Source: Deltaproteobacteria bacterium | Lineage (GTDB): Bacteria > Desulfobacterota > Syntrophia > Syntrophales > UBA2210 | Assembly (NCBI GenBank): GCA_016934695.1 | Contig: JAFGSH010000126.1 | Coordinates: forward strand, 1-6,628 | Reading direction: 5' to 3' | Length of the DNA stretch: 6,628 nucleotides | In this document: positions 1 through 6,622 of the stretch, piece after piece | Layout of the letters: each line of letters starts with the position of its first letter | How positions within the stretch are numbered: the first letter of the stretch is position 1 | Position numbers and translations under genes: made by a program | Notes under the pieces: model-generated | The model's database searches: none | The model's input: only the letters and a program-made list of their open reading frames with translations | What the model was told of the DNA's origin: nothing

Positions 1-1
1 A

Positions 2-559
2 TGCGCCGCCGAGTACCGGGTGTGGGGGGAGGTGCGCAAGGCCGTCGGCAACGGGGGCTTCTACGCCTACTGCTGCAGCGCGCCCGCCACCGACGGTTTT
101 CTGATGATCAATATCGTCGGGAACAACCTGTGGCGACGCATGTGCCGCATCCTCGACCGGGACGATATGATCACGGACGACCGGTTCAAGGACAACCTGG
201 CGCGGTACCGCAACTACCCGGCCATCGACGAGGTGATCTACGCGTGGATCGAGGACAAGACCGTCGCCGAGGCCATGGCCGTCCTGGACGAGGCCGGCAT
301 CCCCTGCGGCCCCGTCAACGACGTCCCCGCGTCGCTCGAAGTCCCGCAGGTGGCGGCACGGGAGATGCTGGTGGAGATCGAGTACCCCGGTACGGGGACG
401 GTGCCGGTACCGGGCGTCGAGATCAAGCTGTCCCGGACGCCGGGGAGGATCGCCCGGCGAGCCTCTCTCCTCGGAGAGGACAACGAGGCCGTCTACTGCG
501 GTCTCCTCGGGTACGGTCCCGACGACCTGGAGCGATTCCAGGAAGAAGACACCATATAA
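2..559 (+). CDS. CaiB/BaiF family (family III) CoA-transferase, C-terminal part
   Basis: Partial gene, open at the left edge of the window; the visible frame begins at base 2 and gives 185 residues before a TAA stop. Family III CoA-transferases move CoA between carboxylic acids in the cytoplasm through an aspartyl-CoA thioester intermediate and are usually about 400 residues long, so roughly the second half is present. The sequence shows the family's C-terminal signatures: a DGFLMINIVGNNLW segment, then DDRFKDNLARYRN, then the hallmark AGIPCGPVNDVPASLE followed by PQVAAREMLVEIEYP. The catalytic Asp lies upstream and cannot be checked. The GTG at base 20 is internal and not a credible start, because family-like sequence continues upstream to the window edge. 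Substrate cannot be told from this part; formyl-CoA, carnitine, benzylsuccinate and alpha-methylacyl-CoA enzymes share it. The family call is secure; the specific reaction is unknown. Confidence 0.9.
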   Translation, partial: CAAEYRVWGEVRKAVGNGGFYAYCCSAPATDGFLMINIVGNNLWRRMCRILDRDDMITDDRFKDNLARYRNYPAIDEVIYAWIEDKTVAEAMAVLDEAGIPCGPVNDVPASLEVPQVAAREMLVEIEYPGTGTVPVPGVEIKLSRTPGRIARRASLLGEDNEAVYCGLLGYGPDDLERFQEEDTI

Positions 560-618
560 ATGAAGATCAAGCCGCACAGGCCCCGTATCCCGTCATGGGT
601 CCGTCATTCGCCCTGCAT

Positions 619-648
619 TTGACAGGGTTGGAGGAGTGGTGCTATAAA
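619..648 (+). promoter_or_regulatory. Sigma-70-type extended -10 promoter for the AsmA-like gene
   Basis: A perfect -35 hexamer TTGACA (619-624) is followed after 18 bp by TATAAA (643-648), five of six matches to the -10 consensus. The three bases before it are TGC (640-642), an extended -10 TGn motif. Transcription should begin near 655, giving a leader of about 34 nt before the TTG start at 689. The site lies in the 129-bp gap between the CoA-transferase stop and the AsmA-like gene, so the latter probably has its own promoter. No convincing terminator hairpin was seen between 560 and 618, so read-through from the CoA-transferase gene is also possible. Called by consensus match only. Confidence 0.72.
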
Positions 649-672
649 GAAGACCGCATTACATCACCCCCA

Positions 673-679
673 GAGAAGG
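673..679 (+). promoter_or_regulatory. Ribosome binding site supporting the TTG start at 689
   Basis: The purine run GAGAAGG ends 9 nt before TTG at 689, a normal Shine-Dalgarno spacing, and lies inside the leader predicted from the promoter at 619-648. It decides the start: the open frame extends back to 623 (stop TGA at 620-622) without any ATG, GTG or TTG other than 689. A stronger GGAGGAG run at 630-636 sits 7 nt before an in-frame ATA at 644, but both lie upstream of the predicted transcript start. Confidence 0.55.
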
Positions 680-688
680 CTTCCGTGG

Positions 689-3600
689 TTGACTGGTAAC
701 AAGAAGACCCCCATCATACTCCTGATATCCGCCGTTGTGATCGTCGCGCTTCTCGCGTCCGCGTGGATGTTCGTCTCGTACAGGCTGTCCCGTCTGGATA
801 CCGACAGAGAATCCGTCGCCAACATCGCCGGCGAGGCGCTGCACCGCGATATCGACTTTGAAACGGTCACGGCAGCCCTGACCCTCCGCAGGGGACTGAC
901 ATTTCATCTTACTAATGTGAAGCTCACGGAAAGGGACCGCTCATCGGATTTCCTGGATGTCAAGACCGTCTTTCTCCGGGTGAAGGTCCTCCCCCTCCTG
1001 ATGAATCGCCTGGTCTTCAGCGAGGTCGTCCTCGAACAGCCCCGCCTGTCGCTGAAACGGGATCGCGACGGAGTCCTGAACATCGCCGATCTCCTGACGC
1101 AGGGCGAAACGAAGACGACCCTGGGGGTTCGGGAGATCACCGTCGAGAACGGAACGGTTACCTTCCTGGACCGGGCCGCGCGTGACGAGAATCTGGTCAC
1201 CACGCTGAACGATCTCTCCTGCGCGATCGATTCGTCTTTCTGGAAAAAATACCGGTTTCGCATCACAACCGCCGTAGCCGAGGACGGCAACACAGCGGAG
1301 CTTGCGCTCGAGGGAACGATCCGCCCCGCCCGGAACCCGATGGAAAGCACGGTGGAGGCATCCATCCGGATACGCGGAACGGATATACACCATTACCATC
1401 CCTATCTGAAAAAGCTCGCGCCCGTCGAAGGGCTGGCGGGACGCCTCGATCTGGAAACGGCGGTTTCGGGGACGCTGTCGCGTTTCACATCGAAAGGGAC
1501 GGTTACCGCGCACGATGTCCTGCTTGCCTATCCAAGGGTCTTCCGCGATACCCTCACCCCCCGCCTGGTTCACGTCGAATACGCCCTGGAGCGCGACGCC
1601 GGGCGCCTTGCGCTGGATATCGGGCACCTGGCGGTCGACCGCTTCGAGGCCGGCGGCCGCGTCGATATCCATGACATGGACACGGAAGATCCGCTGCTGG
1701 AGGCAACCGCCGCCACTGTGCCGTTCTCTCTCACGGAGGTCCGGCCGTACATCCCGTGGGGGATCATCCCCGAGAACACGGGAAGGTTCATCGAGACCCA
1801 CGTCAAAGACGGCAATTTCCGGCTCGTCGCTGGAACCCTCGCGGGACGGCTGAGCCGGATATCCCGTATCAATGAAGCGGGAAACGAGGGCGTTCTTTCC
1901 CTGCGGGCGGAGGTCGACGGGGGCGTCTTCGAGGCGGGCGGTTCGGCGCCCGTCTTTCACGATATAAGCGGCATGCTGGAATTGGAAGACAGGCGGTTTT
2001 CCCTGAAGAAGATGCACGGGGATTTCGGCAATTCCCCCTTTACCCTGGAGGGCGGCATCTCCGACTTCGCCCTGCCGCAGCCCGCCGTCTACACCGCCGA
2101 GGCGACCCTGCAACCCGCCCGCGAGGAGGTCCTGTGGCTCCTGGGGAAAGAACGATTCCGCGCCTTCACCTTCGACGGGCCTTCGACCCTCCTCCTGTCC
2201 GGGAAGGGCACGGGCGAGGAGTATCACATCAGCGCCCGCTGGGATCTGACGGATACCGCCTACGCGTATCCGGGGATCGTGGAGAAACCGGGGGAATGGG
2301 AAAACCGGCTCGCCGCGGAGATCGTCATCCATACGGATTCCATCGAGATGCCTTCCTTCGAGTACAATCTCCCGCCGGTGCGTGTAAGCGGATCGGCCGC
2401 GTCCCGCTTCTCCGGGGAGACACCTCTGTCCGTGAGTATCCAATCACCGGCGTTCGATGTCCGCGAAGTCCTTCCGATTCTGCCGGGGATCAGAGGGCTC
2501 GATCCGGCGGGGACCGGTTCGATCGATGTCGCCGGCAGGGGAGACCTCGGCGATCCCGGCTCCATACAATGGGAGGGAGAGGCGTCCCTGACCGATGTCT
2601 CCCTGAAGCCGCCGATCGGCCCCAACCGCGTAACAGGGTTGACGGGGAAGGCCGTGTTCACGGGAAACCAGATGGAGTCCTCCCCGTTCACCGCACGCAT
2701 CGGGAACAGTACCATTCGGGGCACATTCGGAATGCCCGATTTCCGGAAGCCCGAATTCATCTGCCAATTTCACACGGACCTGCTCCGAACCGCGGACCTG
2801 GGATTGACCAGCCCGGAAGGCGAAGTGAATCTGGACAGGGTGCGGGGACAGATCGCCCTCCAGGGCACAACGATCCATGTGTACCGCCTCTCATTCGGCC
2901 TAGGGAAATCCGTCTTCACGGTGTCGGGCGATGTGAAAGATCTTGCCGAACCGGACATCACGGCGGAACTGGTTTCTCCGCATATCGATTCGGAGGACGT
3001 CGCCCGCCTCATGTCCCTGGAGTACCCGAAGAAAGAAGGCGGCACCGCCTTTCCCGGCGTGGAGGTGAACGCGGCCCTGCGGGTGGATGCAGGCACGTTC
3101 CGCGGCATCGATTTCACCAGACTCAACGCCGAAGTGAGGTATGTTCCGGGAACCGTCGACGTTGCAACCCTTGAGGCCGGTTGCTTCGGGGGTACCTTCA
3201 AGGCGCGCGGCACAGTTGGTATGAGCCCCGACGGCCGGCACCGGTACGAGGGGAATATCTCCGCCGGCGGGATGTCGCTGGAGAACATCCAGCGGTATCT
3301 GGAGATTCAAGACCGAACGGTTACCGGCACACTGTCGCTGACCGGAGACGTATCCGCCGCCGGCAGCAGCGCCGAAGAGCTCAAAAAGACGGCGGCGGGG
3401 ACCTTCCAGGTGCGGGCCGAGCAGGGGGTCCTGAAAAGGTATTCCGTCCTCTCCAAGATATTCTCGCTCCTCAATGTCTCTCAACTGGCGAAGCTGCAAC
3501 TGCCGGATATGGCAAAGGAGGGGATGCCCTACAAAACGATAACCTGCACTACGTCTCTTGCGGACGGCGTTTTTTCCTCTGAAGATTTCTTCATAAAAAG

Positions 3601-3916
3601 CGACGCCATGGAGATCTCGGGCGTGGGGACGGTCGATGTTTTGAAGAAGGAGATCGATTGCACTGTCGGCGTCCATCCCCTGCAGACGGTGGATCTGATT
3701 GTGTCGAAGATCCCCGTTGCGGGCTGGATTCTGACCGACGAGAGAGGCAAATTGATCACCGTCCACTTCAAGGTCGACGGGGCATGGGAGAATCCGAACG
3801 TGAAGGCCATCACAGCGCGGTCAATCGGCAAAGGCATCCTGGACATCTTCCGGCGCATCTTTCAACTGCCGGGGAAGCTCATCACGGATACGGGAGAGGT
3901 CATCCTGGGGAAATAG
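689..3916 (+). CDS. AsmA/YhdP-like inner-membrane-anchored envelope protein
   Basis: Encodes 1075 residues. A short basic N-terminus (NKK) precedes one membrane segment at about residues 8-30, rich in Ile, Leu, Val and Ala, with the rest predicted outside the cytoplasm. Residues about 34-137 resemble the AsmA N-terminal domain, including KVLPLLMNRLVFSEVVLEQP and a DGVLNIADLL motif. The long middle is rich in alternating beta-strand-like segments. About 880-1055 match the AsmA-like C-terminal module of YhdP-type proteins (QGVLKRYSVLSKIFSLLN, DGVFSSEDFFIKS, HPLQTVDLIVSKIPVAGW), ending in an amphipathic stretch (GKGILDIFRRIFQLPGKLI). Established knowledge: YhdP and TamB (about 1260 residues each) are periplasm-spanning proteins implicated in phospholipid transport to the outer membrane; the same role here is inference. 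The start is TTG, because no ATG or GTG lies upstream in frame and the first downstream ATG (residue 27) would cut the membrane segment. It has its own promoter and ends 7 bp from the convergent amidase gene. Family call firm; exact subfamily less so. Confidence 0.86.
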   Translation: MTGNKKTPIILLISAVVIVALLASAWMFVSYRLSRLDTDRESVANIAGEALHRDIDFETVTAALTLRRGLTFHLTNVKLTERDRSSDFLDVKTVFLRVKVLPLLMNRLVFSEVVLEQPRLSLKRDRDGVLNIADLLTQGETKTTLGVREITVENGTVTFLDRAARDENLVTTLNDLSCAIDSSFWKKYRFRITTAVAEDGNTAELALEGTIRPARNPMESTVEASIRIRGTDIHHYHPYLKKLAPVEGLAGRLDLETAVSGTLSRFTSKGTVTAHDVLLAYPRVFRDTLTPRLVHVEYALERDAGRLALDIGHLAVDRFEAGGRVDIHDMDTEDPLLEATAATVPFSLTEVRPYIPWGIIPENTGRFIETHVKDGNFRLVAGTLAGRLSRISRINEAGNEGVLSLRAEVDGGVFEAGGSAPVFHDISGMLELEDRRFSLKKMHGDFGNSPFTLEGGISDFALPQPAVYTAEATLQPAREEVLWLLGKERFRAFTFDGPSTLLLSGKGTGEEYHISARWDLTDTAYAYPGIVEKPGEWENRLAAEIVIHTDSIEMPSFEYNLPPVRVSGSAASRFSGETPLSVSIQSPAFDVREVLPILPGIRGLDPAGTGSIDVAGRGDLGDPGSIQWEGEASLTDVSLKPPIGPNRVTGLTGKAVFTGNQMESSPFTARIGNSTIRGTFGMPDFRKPEFICQFHTDLLRTADLGLTSPEGEVNLDRVRGQIALQGTTIHVYRLSFGLGKSVFTVSGDVKDLAEPDITAELVSPHIDSEDVARLMSLEYPKKEGGTAFPGVEVNAALRVDAGTFRGIDFTRLNAEVRYVPGTVDVATLEAGCFGGTFKARGTVGMSPDGRHRYEGNISAGGMSLENIQRYLEIQDRTVTGTLSLTGDVSAAGSSAEELKKTAAGTFQVRAEQGVLKRYSVLSKIFSLLNVSQLAKLQLPDMAKEGMPYKTITCTTSLADGVFSSEDFFIKSDAMEISGVGTVDVLKKEIDCTVGVHPLQTVDLIVSKIPVAGWILTDERGKLITVHFKVDGAWENPNVKAITARSIGKGILDIFRRIFQLPGKLITDTGEVILGK

Positions 3917-3923
3917 GGAGGGT

Positions 3924-5585
3924 CTATACGTACGGGATCTTCAGCTTCTGGCCGACATAGATCCTGTTGCGGGACCTGATCTTGTTGACCTGCATCAGGG
4001 CACGGATCGTCGTGCCGTGCCTCCTGGCGATCTCTTCCAGGTTGTCCCCCCGCTTCACCACGTACACCAGCGGCCTGGCGGGACGCTCGACGGGAGCTCC
4101 GCCGGGGATCTGCAGCTTCTGGCCGATGTAGATCCGGTTTTTGGATTTGATGCTGTTGACATCCATCAGGGCCGCCACCGTCGTGCCGAACTCCCCGGCG
4201 ATCTCTTCCAGGTTGTCCCCCCGCTTCACTACATATACCGACGGCACGGGGGCCTCATGTCCCGAGGGGATCCTCAGCTTCTGGCCGACGTAGATCCGGT
4301 TTCGGGACTTGATGCTGTTGGCCTCCATCAGGGCCGCCACCGTCGTGCCGTGCCGCGAGGCGATCCTCTCCAGTGTGTCCCCTTTCTGTACCCGGTACTG
4401 GAGGTACCCGCCGGTCGGCTTCTCCGGTGTGATAACCGCCTTGCACCATCTCTCGTCCGCCGGATAGGGAAGGGGGAGAAACTCGTCGACAGCGTAGGCG
4501 ATCGCCCACGCCATATCGGTCTGGCCGGCGGAAGACCGGAGCATCATCTCCTCTCGCGGGTTCGAGATGTAGGCGGTCTCTACCAACAGAGAGGTAATAT
4601 CGGGAAGCTTGAGAACCCTGAAAGGTGCCTCCTGCACCCGCGAAGTCCGTACGTGGTTCACGCGCTTGATCCTTTTCAGGGCAACCGCGCCGAAGGCCCT
4701 CGAGCGGTTGAGAGTCTCCGTCTGGAGCATATCGAGGGCTATCGGGCCGGAATCCCCGTTTCCGTTTTCATTTCCGGAACCGCCGATGATATCCGAGAGG
4801 TTTTCGCTCTGGGCGAGGAGCTGCGCGGCCTCGCTGCTCGCGCCCCGCGTCGACAGGCAGTATACGGACGACCCGTGAGCCCCCCGGCTCCGGCAGGCGT
4901 CCGCGTGGATGCTGACGAAGATATCCGCCCCGTATTCGCGCGCGATCTTTCCCCTCTCTCGCAGGGAGATGAAATAGTCGCCCGTTCTGGTGAGAAAGGC
5001 CTCGTATCCCCTGGCCTTGAGGATCCGCTGCAGTTTCTCCGCTATGCGGAGGACCACCGTCTTTTCGAGCGTCCCCCTGCGGCCTACGGCGCCCGGGTCT
5101 TCGCCCCCGTGCCCCGGATCGATCACCACGACCTTTTTTTCCTGGACCTTTATCCTCTCCCGCTCTTCGCTCTCCCGCTTCTCGACATCGGGAAGGAGAA
5201 TATCGATGACGATGCGATGGGGCTTATCGAGGATGACCCCCAGCTTGAAGACGTTCGTCCTGACGTTGTCCGCCACCCGCAGTTCCACCCGGGTGCCCCC
5301 ACCGGGCAGGGAATCCAGGAGGATCTTTTCGACCGCGGGCTTGTCGATGTCATAGGCACGGGCGATTTCCCCGGTGAGGGCCGCGCCCTGCAGATCGACG
5401 TATACCGTGCGGTTCTCCTGCACGACGGTGAAGGTGGTCTCACCGGTCAGATCCAGGACCACCCTCGTGTGATCGGGGGCGGTCCAGTGCCTGACGTTGA
5501 GGATATCGACCGAGGCGAGAGCCTCCGCGCAGATCGTGAAGATCGCGAGCAGTATCAAAAGGAAAAGAGTGAGTCGTTTTCTCAT
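3924..5585 (-). CDS. N-acetylmuramoyl-L-alanine amidase (AMIN, Amidase_3, three LysM)
   Basis: Encodes 553 residues of an exported zinc amidase that cleaves the bond between N-acetylmuramic acid and L-alanine in peptidoglycan, typically during daughter-cell separation. Residues 1-24 form a signal peptide (MRKR then a hydrophobic run, cleavage probably after ALA). An AMIN-like domain covers about 25-132. The Amidase_3 domain (about 150-372) has DPGHGG at 156-161, and by family comparison the zinc ligands are H159, E174 and H227 (SIHAD), with catalytic E336 in VETAYISN. Three LysM repeats follow at about 397-440, 451-494 and 508-551, binding glycan; the last ends two residues before the stop. 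The ATG at 5585 is chosen because the signal peptide begins there; the frame stays open upstream but the sequence is not protein-like. AGGGGG lies just before it, unusually close (2 nt), though its first AGG is 5 nt away. Architecture is that of AmiC-type amidases, here with C-terminal LysM. Between 260 and 281 there is a Gly/Asn-rich stretch. All catalytic residues are present. Confidence 0.95.
   Translation of the reverse strand: MRKRLTLFLLILLAIFTICAEALASVDILNVRHWTAPDHTRVVLDLTGETTFTVVQENRTVYVDLQGAALTGEIARAYDIDKPAVEKILLDSLPGGGTRVELRVADNVRTNVFKLGVILDKPHRIVIDILLPDVEKRESEERERIKVQEKKVVVIDPGHGGEDPGAVGRRGTLEKTVVLRIAEKLQRILKARGYEAFLTRTGDYFISLRERGKIAREYGADIFVSIHADACRSRGAHGSSVYCLSTRGASSEAAQLLAQSENLSDIIGGSGNENGNGDSGPIALDMLQTETLNRSRAFGAVALKRIKRVNHVRTSRVQEAPFRVLKLPDITSLLVETAYISNPREEMMLRSSAGQTDMAWAIAYAVDEFLPLPYPADERWCKAVITPEKPTGGYLQYRVQKGDTLERIASRHGTTVAALMEANSIKSRNRIYVGQKLRIPSGHEAPVPSVYVVKRGDNLEEIAGEFGTTVAALMDVNSIKSKNRIYIGQKLQIPGGAPVERPARPLVYVVKRGDNLEEIARRHGTTIRALMQVNKIRSRNRIYVGQKLKIPYV
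4026..4229 (-). repeat. Exact 33-bp direct repeat within LysM 2 and LysM 3 codons
   Basis: Bases 4026-4058 and 4197-4229 are identical over 33 bp, 171 bp (57 codons) apart. They encode the same KRGDNLEEIA core of LysM 3 and LysM 2 of the amidase. LysM 1 (4266-4397) is more divergent there (QKGDTLERIA), although LysM 1 and LysM 2 share other near-identical stretches, such as the codons for TTVAALM and NSIKS. The pattern indicates recent duplication or gene conversion among the repeats, not an independent element. Confidence 0.85.
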
Positions 5586-5626
5586 TGCCCCCTGGATGGC
5601 CGGTGTTCCCCCGCTTTTTGGGCGGA

Positions 5627-5655
5627 AGTCTACCAGCTTTATCCAAAGTTTACAA
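5627..5655 (-). promoter_or_regulatory. Candidate promoter for the amidase gene
   Basis: On the minus strand, TTGTAA (plus-strand 5650-5655, four of six matches to the -35 consensus) is followed after exactly 17 bp by TAGACT (plus-strand 5627-5632, four of six matches to -10). Transcription would start near 5620, about 35 nt before the ATG at 5585. The -35 lies in the left arm of the inverted repeat at 5648-5680. The match is moderate and rests on spacing and position. Confidence 0.4.
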
Positions 5656-5680
5656 CCCCGTCGGAAAAGGGGTTGACAAC
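5648..5680. promoter_or_regulatory. Imperfect inverted repeat between amidase and metF, possible operator
   Basis: Two 12-nt arms, GTTTACAACCCC (5648-5659) and GGGGTTGACAAC (5669-5680), pair at 10 of 12 positions, with a perfect 7-bp core CAACCCC/GGGGTTG and a 9-nt spacer. The centre lies midway in the 143-bp divergent intergenic region. The right arm contains TTGACA and the left arm, read on the other strand, contains TTGTAA, so both candidate -35 boxes sit inside the repeat. It could be a shared operator, or a hairpin in a read-through transcript. It lacks a T-tract, so an intrinsic terminator is unlikely. It does not resemble the MetJ AGACGTCT box. Confidence 0.45.
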
Positions 5681-5705
5681 AAAAGATTCCGGTGACATGT
5701 ATGAC
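5673..5705 (+). promoter_or_regulatory. Weak candidate promoter for metF
   Basis: TTGACA at 5673-5678 matches the -35 consensus exactly. No good -10 stands at 17 bp: CATGTA (5696-5701) matches poorly, and the better TATGAC (5700-5705, four of six) gives a 21-bp spacer. This could mean an activator-dependent promoter or another sigma factor, or that the TTGACA match is coincidental. Position before metF fits. Confidence 0.3.
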
Positions 5706-5717
5706 CTGAAAAATCGC

Positions 5718-5722
5718 AGGGG
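5718..5722 (+). promoter_or_regulatory. Ribosome binding site of metF
   Basis: AGGGG ends 6 nt before the ATG at 5729 and supports that start. The MetF protein aligned from this ATG has only about 16 residues before the conserved catalytic Glu, somewhat fewer than in E. coli but normal for shorter family members. Confidence 0.5.
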
Positions 5723-5728
5723 CACACA

Positions 5729-6622
5729 ATGAAGATCGGAAGCCTGTTTGACGGACACAAAACCATCCTCTCCTTCGAGGTCTTCCCCCCCTCACGGGAC
5801 GGGAATATCGACGACCTGTACCGCGCGATAGGAAAACTCGTGGAGCTGAACCCGGACTTCATCTCCGTCACCTATGGGGCCGGAGGGGGAACGAGGGAAA
5901 AGACCGTGGAGATCGCCTCCACCATCCGTAAGGAATTCGATCGTGAGACGCTTGCCCATTTGACATGCGTCCAGGCGACCCGCGACGACATACGGGAACA
6001 TTTGGACGCGCTGAAAGCGAAGGGGATCGAGAACATCCTCGCCCTGCGGGGGGATCCGCCGAAGGGGGAAGAACGCTTCGTCAGGACGAAGGGAGGCTTC
6101 GGATACGCCAACGAGCTGGTGGAGTTCATCAGGGGAAACGGCGATTTCTCCATCGGGGTCGCGGGCTACCCCGAGGTGCATCCTGAGGCCCCGGACATGG
6201 AGCACGACCTCGTCAACCTGAAGAAGAAGGTCGACGCAGGAGCGGATTTCATCATCACACAGATGTTCTTCGACAACGGCGACTTCTACCGGTTCAGGGA
6301 CAACGCCCTGTCGGCGGGGGTGCGGGTCCCGATCGTACCGGGGATTTTCCCGATCTTCAACTACAAACAGATATCGCGCATCGCCGCGCTCTGCGGTGCG
6401 AAGATCCCCCCGCAGCTGAGAGACAAACTCGCGAGGGTGAGCGAGAGGAGCGAAGAGGTGGAGAAGTACGGCGTGGAACACGCCATCCGCCAGAGCGAAG
6501 ACCTCCTGGAGAACGAGGTGCCGGGCCTGCACTTCTGCAGCATGAACCGGAGCGGGCACGTCGTACAGATAATACGGGAGCTCCCGAAAAAATCATTTGA
6601 AAATAATTCCGGATTGGAATAG
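5729..6622 (+). CDS. metF: 5,10-methylenetetrahydrofolate reductase
   Basis: Encodes 297 residues, the usual length of a bacterial MetF, with no C-terminal SAM-binding regulatory domain of the eukaryotic type. The cytoplasmic FAD enzyme reduces 5,10-methylene-THF to 5-methyl-THF for methionine synthesis; in acetogens and some sulfate reducers it also serves the Wood-Ljungdahl pathway. Visible signatures are SFEVFPP with E17 (E. coli Glu28), VTYGAGGGTR with T48 (Thr59), LALRGDPP with D109 (Asp120), DFIITQMFFD with Q178 (Gln183), VPGIFPI, and the C-terminal GLHFCSMNRSG motif. All expected flavin- and folate-contacting residues in these motifs are present, so the gene looks intact. The start has AGGGG 6 nt upstream. 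It is divergent from the amidase gene across 143 bp containing an inverted repeat. No metV, metH or heterodisulfide-reductase-like partner is visible, so the electron donor and pathway cannot be inferred. Confidence 0.96.
   Translation: MKIGSLFDGHKTILSFEVFPPSRDGNIDDLYRAIGKLVELNPDFISVTYGAGGGTREKTVEIASTIRKEFDRETLAHLTCVQATRDDIREHLDALKAKGIENILALRGDPPKGEERFVRTKGGFGYANELVEFIRGNGDFSIGVAGYPEVHPEAPDMEHDLVNLKKKVDAGADFIITQMFFDNGDFYRFRDNALSAGVRVPIVPGIFPIFNYKQISRIAALCGAKIPPQLRDKLARVSERSEEVEKYGVEHAIRQSEDLLENEVPGLHFCSMNRSGHVVQIIRELPKKSFENNSGLE

Noticed and set aside
560..622. A 20-codon frame starting with ATG directly after the CoA-transferase stop (MKIKPHRPRIPSWVRHSPCI)
   Set aside because: No well-spaced ribosome binding site, very short, and its end overlaps the -35 hexamer of the next promoter. 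A leader or coupled peptide is possible but unsupported.
1..699. A 232-codon plus-strand frame starting at base 1
   Set aside because: It runs in a different frame from the CoA-transferase motifs and its translation is an Arg/Gly/Pro-rich shadow with no family signature.
941..2443. A 500-codon open frame on the minus strand, antisense to the AsmA-like gene
   Set aside because: Its translation is rich in Arg, Gly, Gln and Asp with no recognisable domain, and it lies wholly within a gene with clear family features. Long antisense open frames are expected in GC-rich coding DNA.
5653..5675. Reading the CAACCCC/GGGGTTG hairpin as an intrinsic terminator
   Set aside because: No T-tract follows on either strand, and the site lies between two divergent gene starts where no terminator is needed.
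4017..5732. A 571-codon open frame on the plus strand, antisense to the amidase, its TGA overlapping the metF ATG
   Set aside because: The product is low-complexity-like (Arg, Pro, Gly, Asp rich) and mirrors the LysM repeats of the true gene. The stop/start overlap with metF is coincidental because the amidase motifs are unambiguous.
5586..5795. Extending the amidase upstream to an alternative start at 5795
   Set aside because: This would place 70 non-conserved residues before a clear signal peptide, run across the divergent promoter region and overlap the metF start. The ATG at 5585 fits much better.
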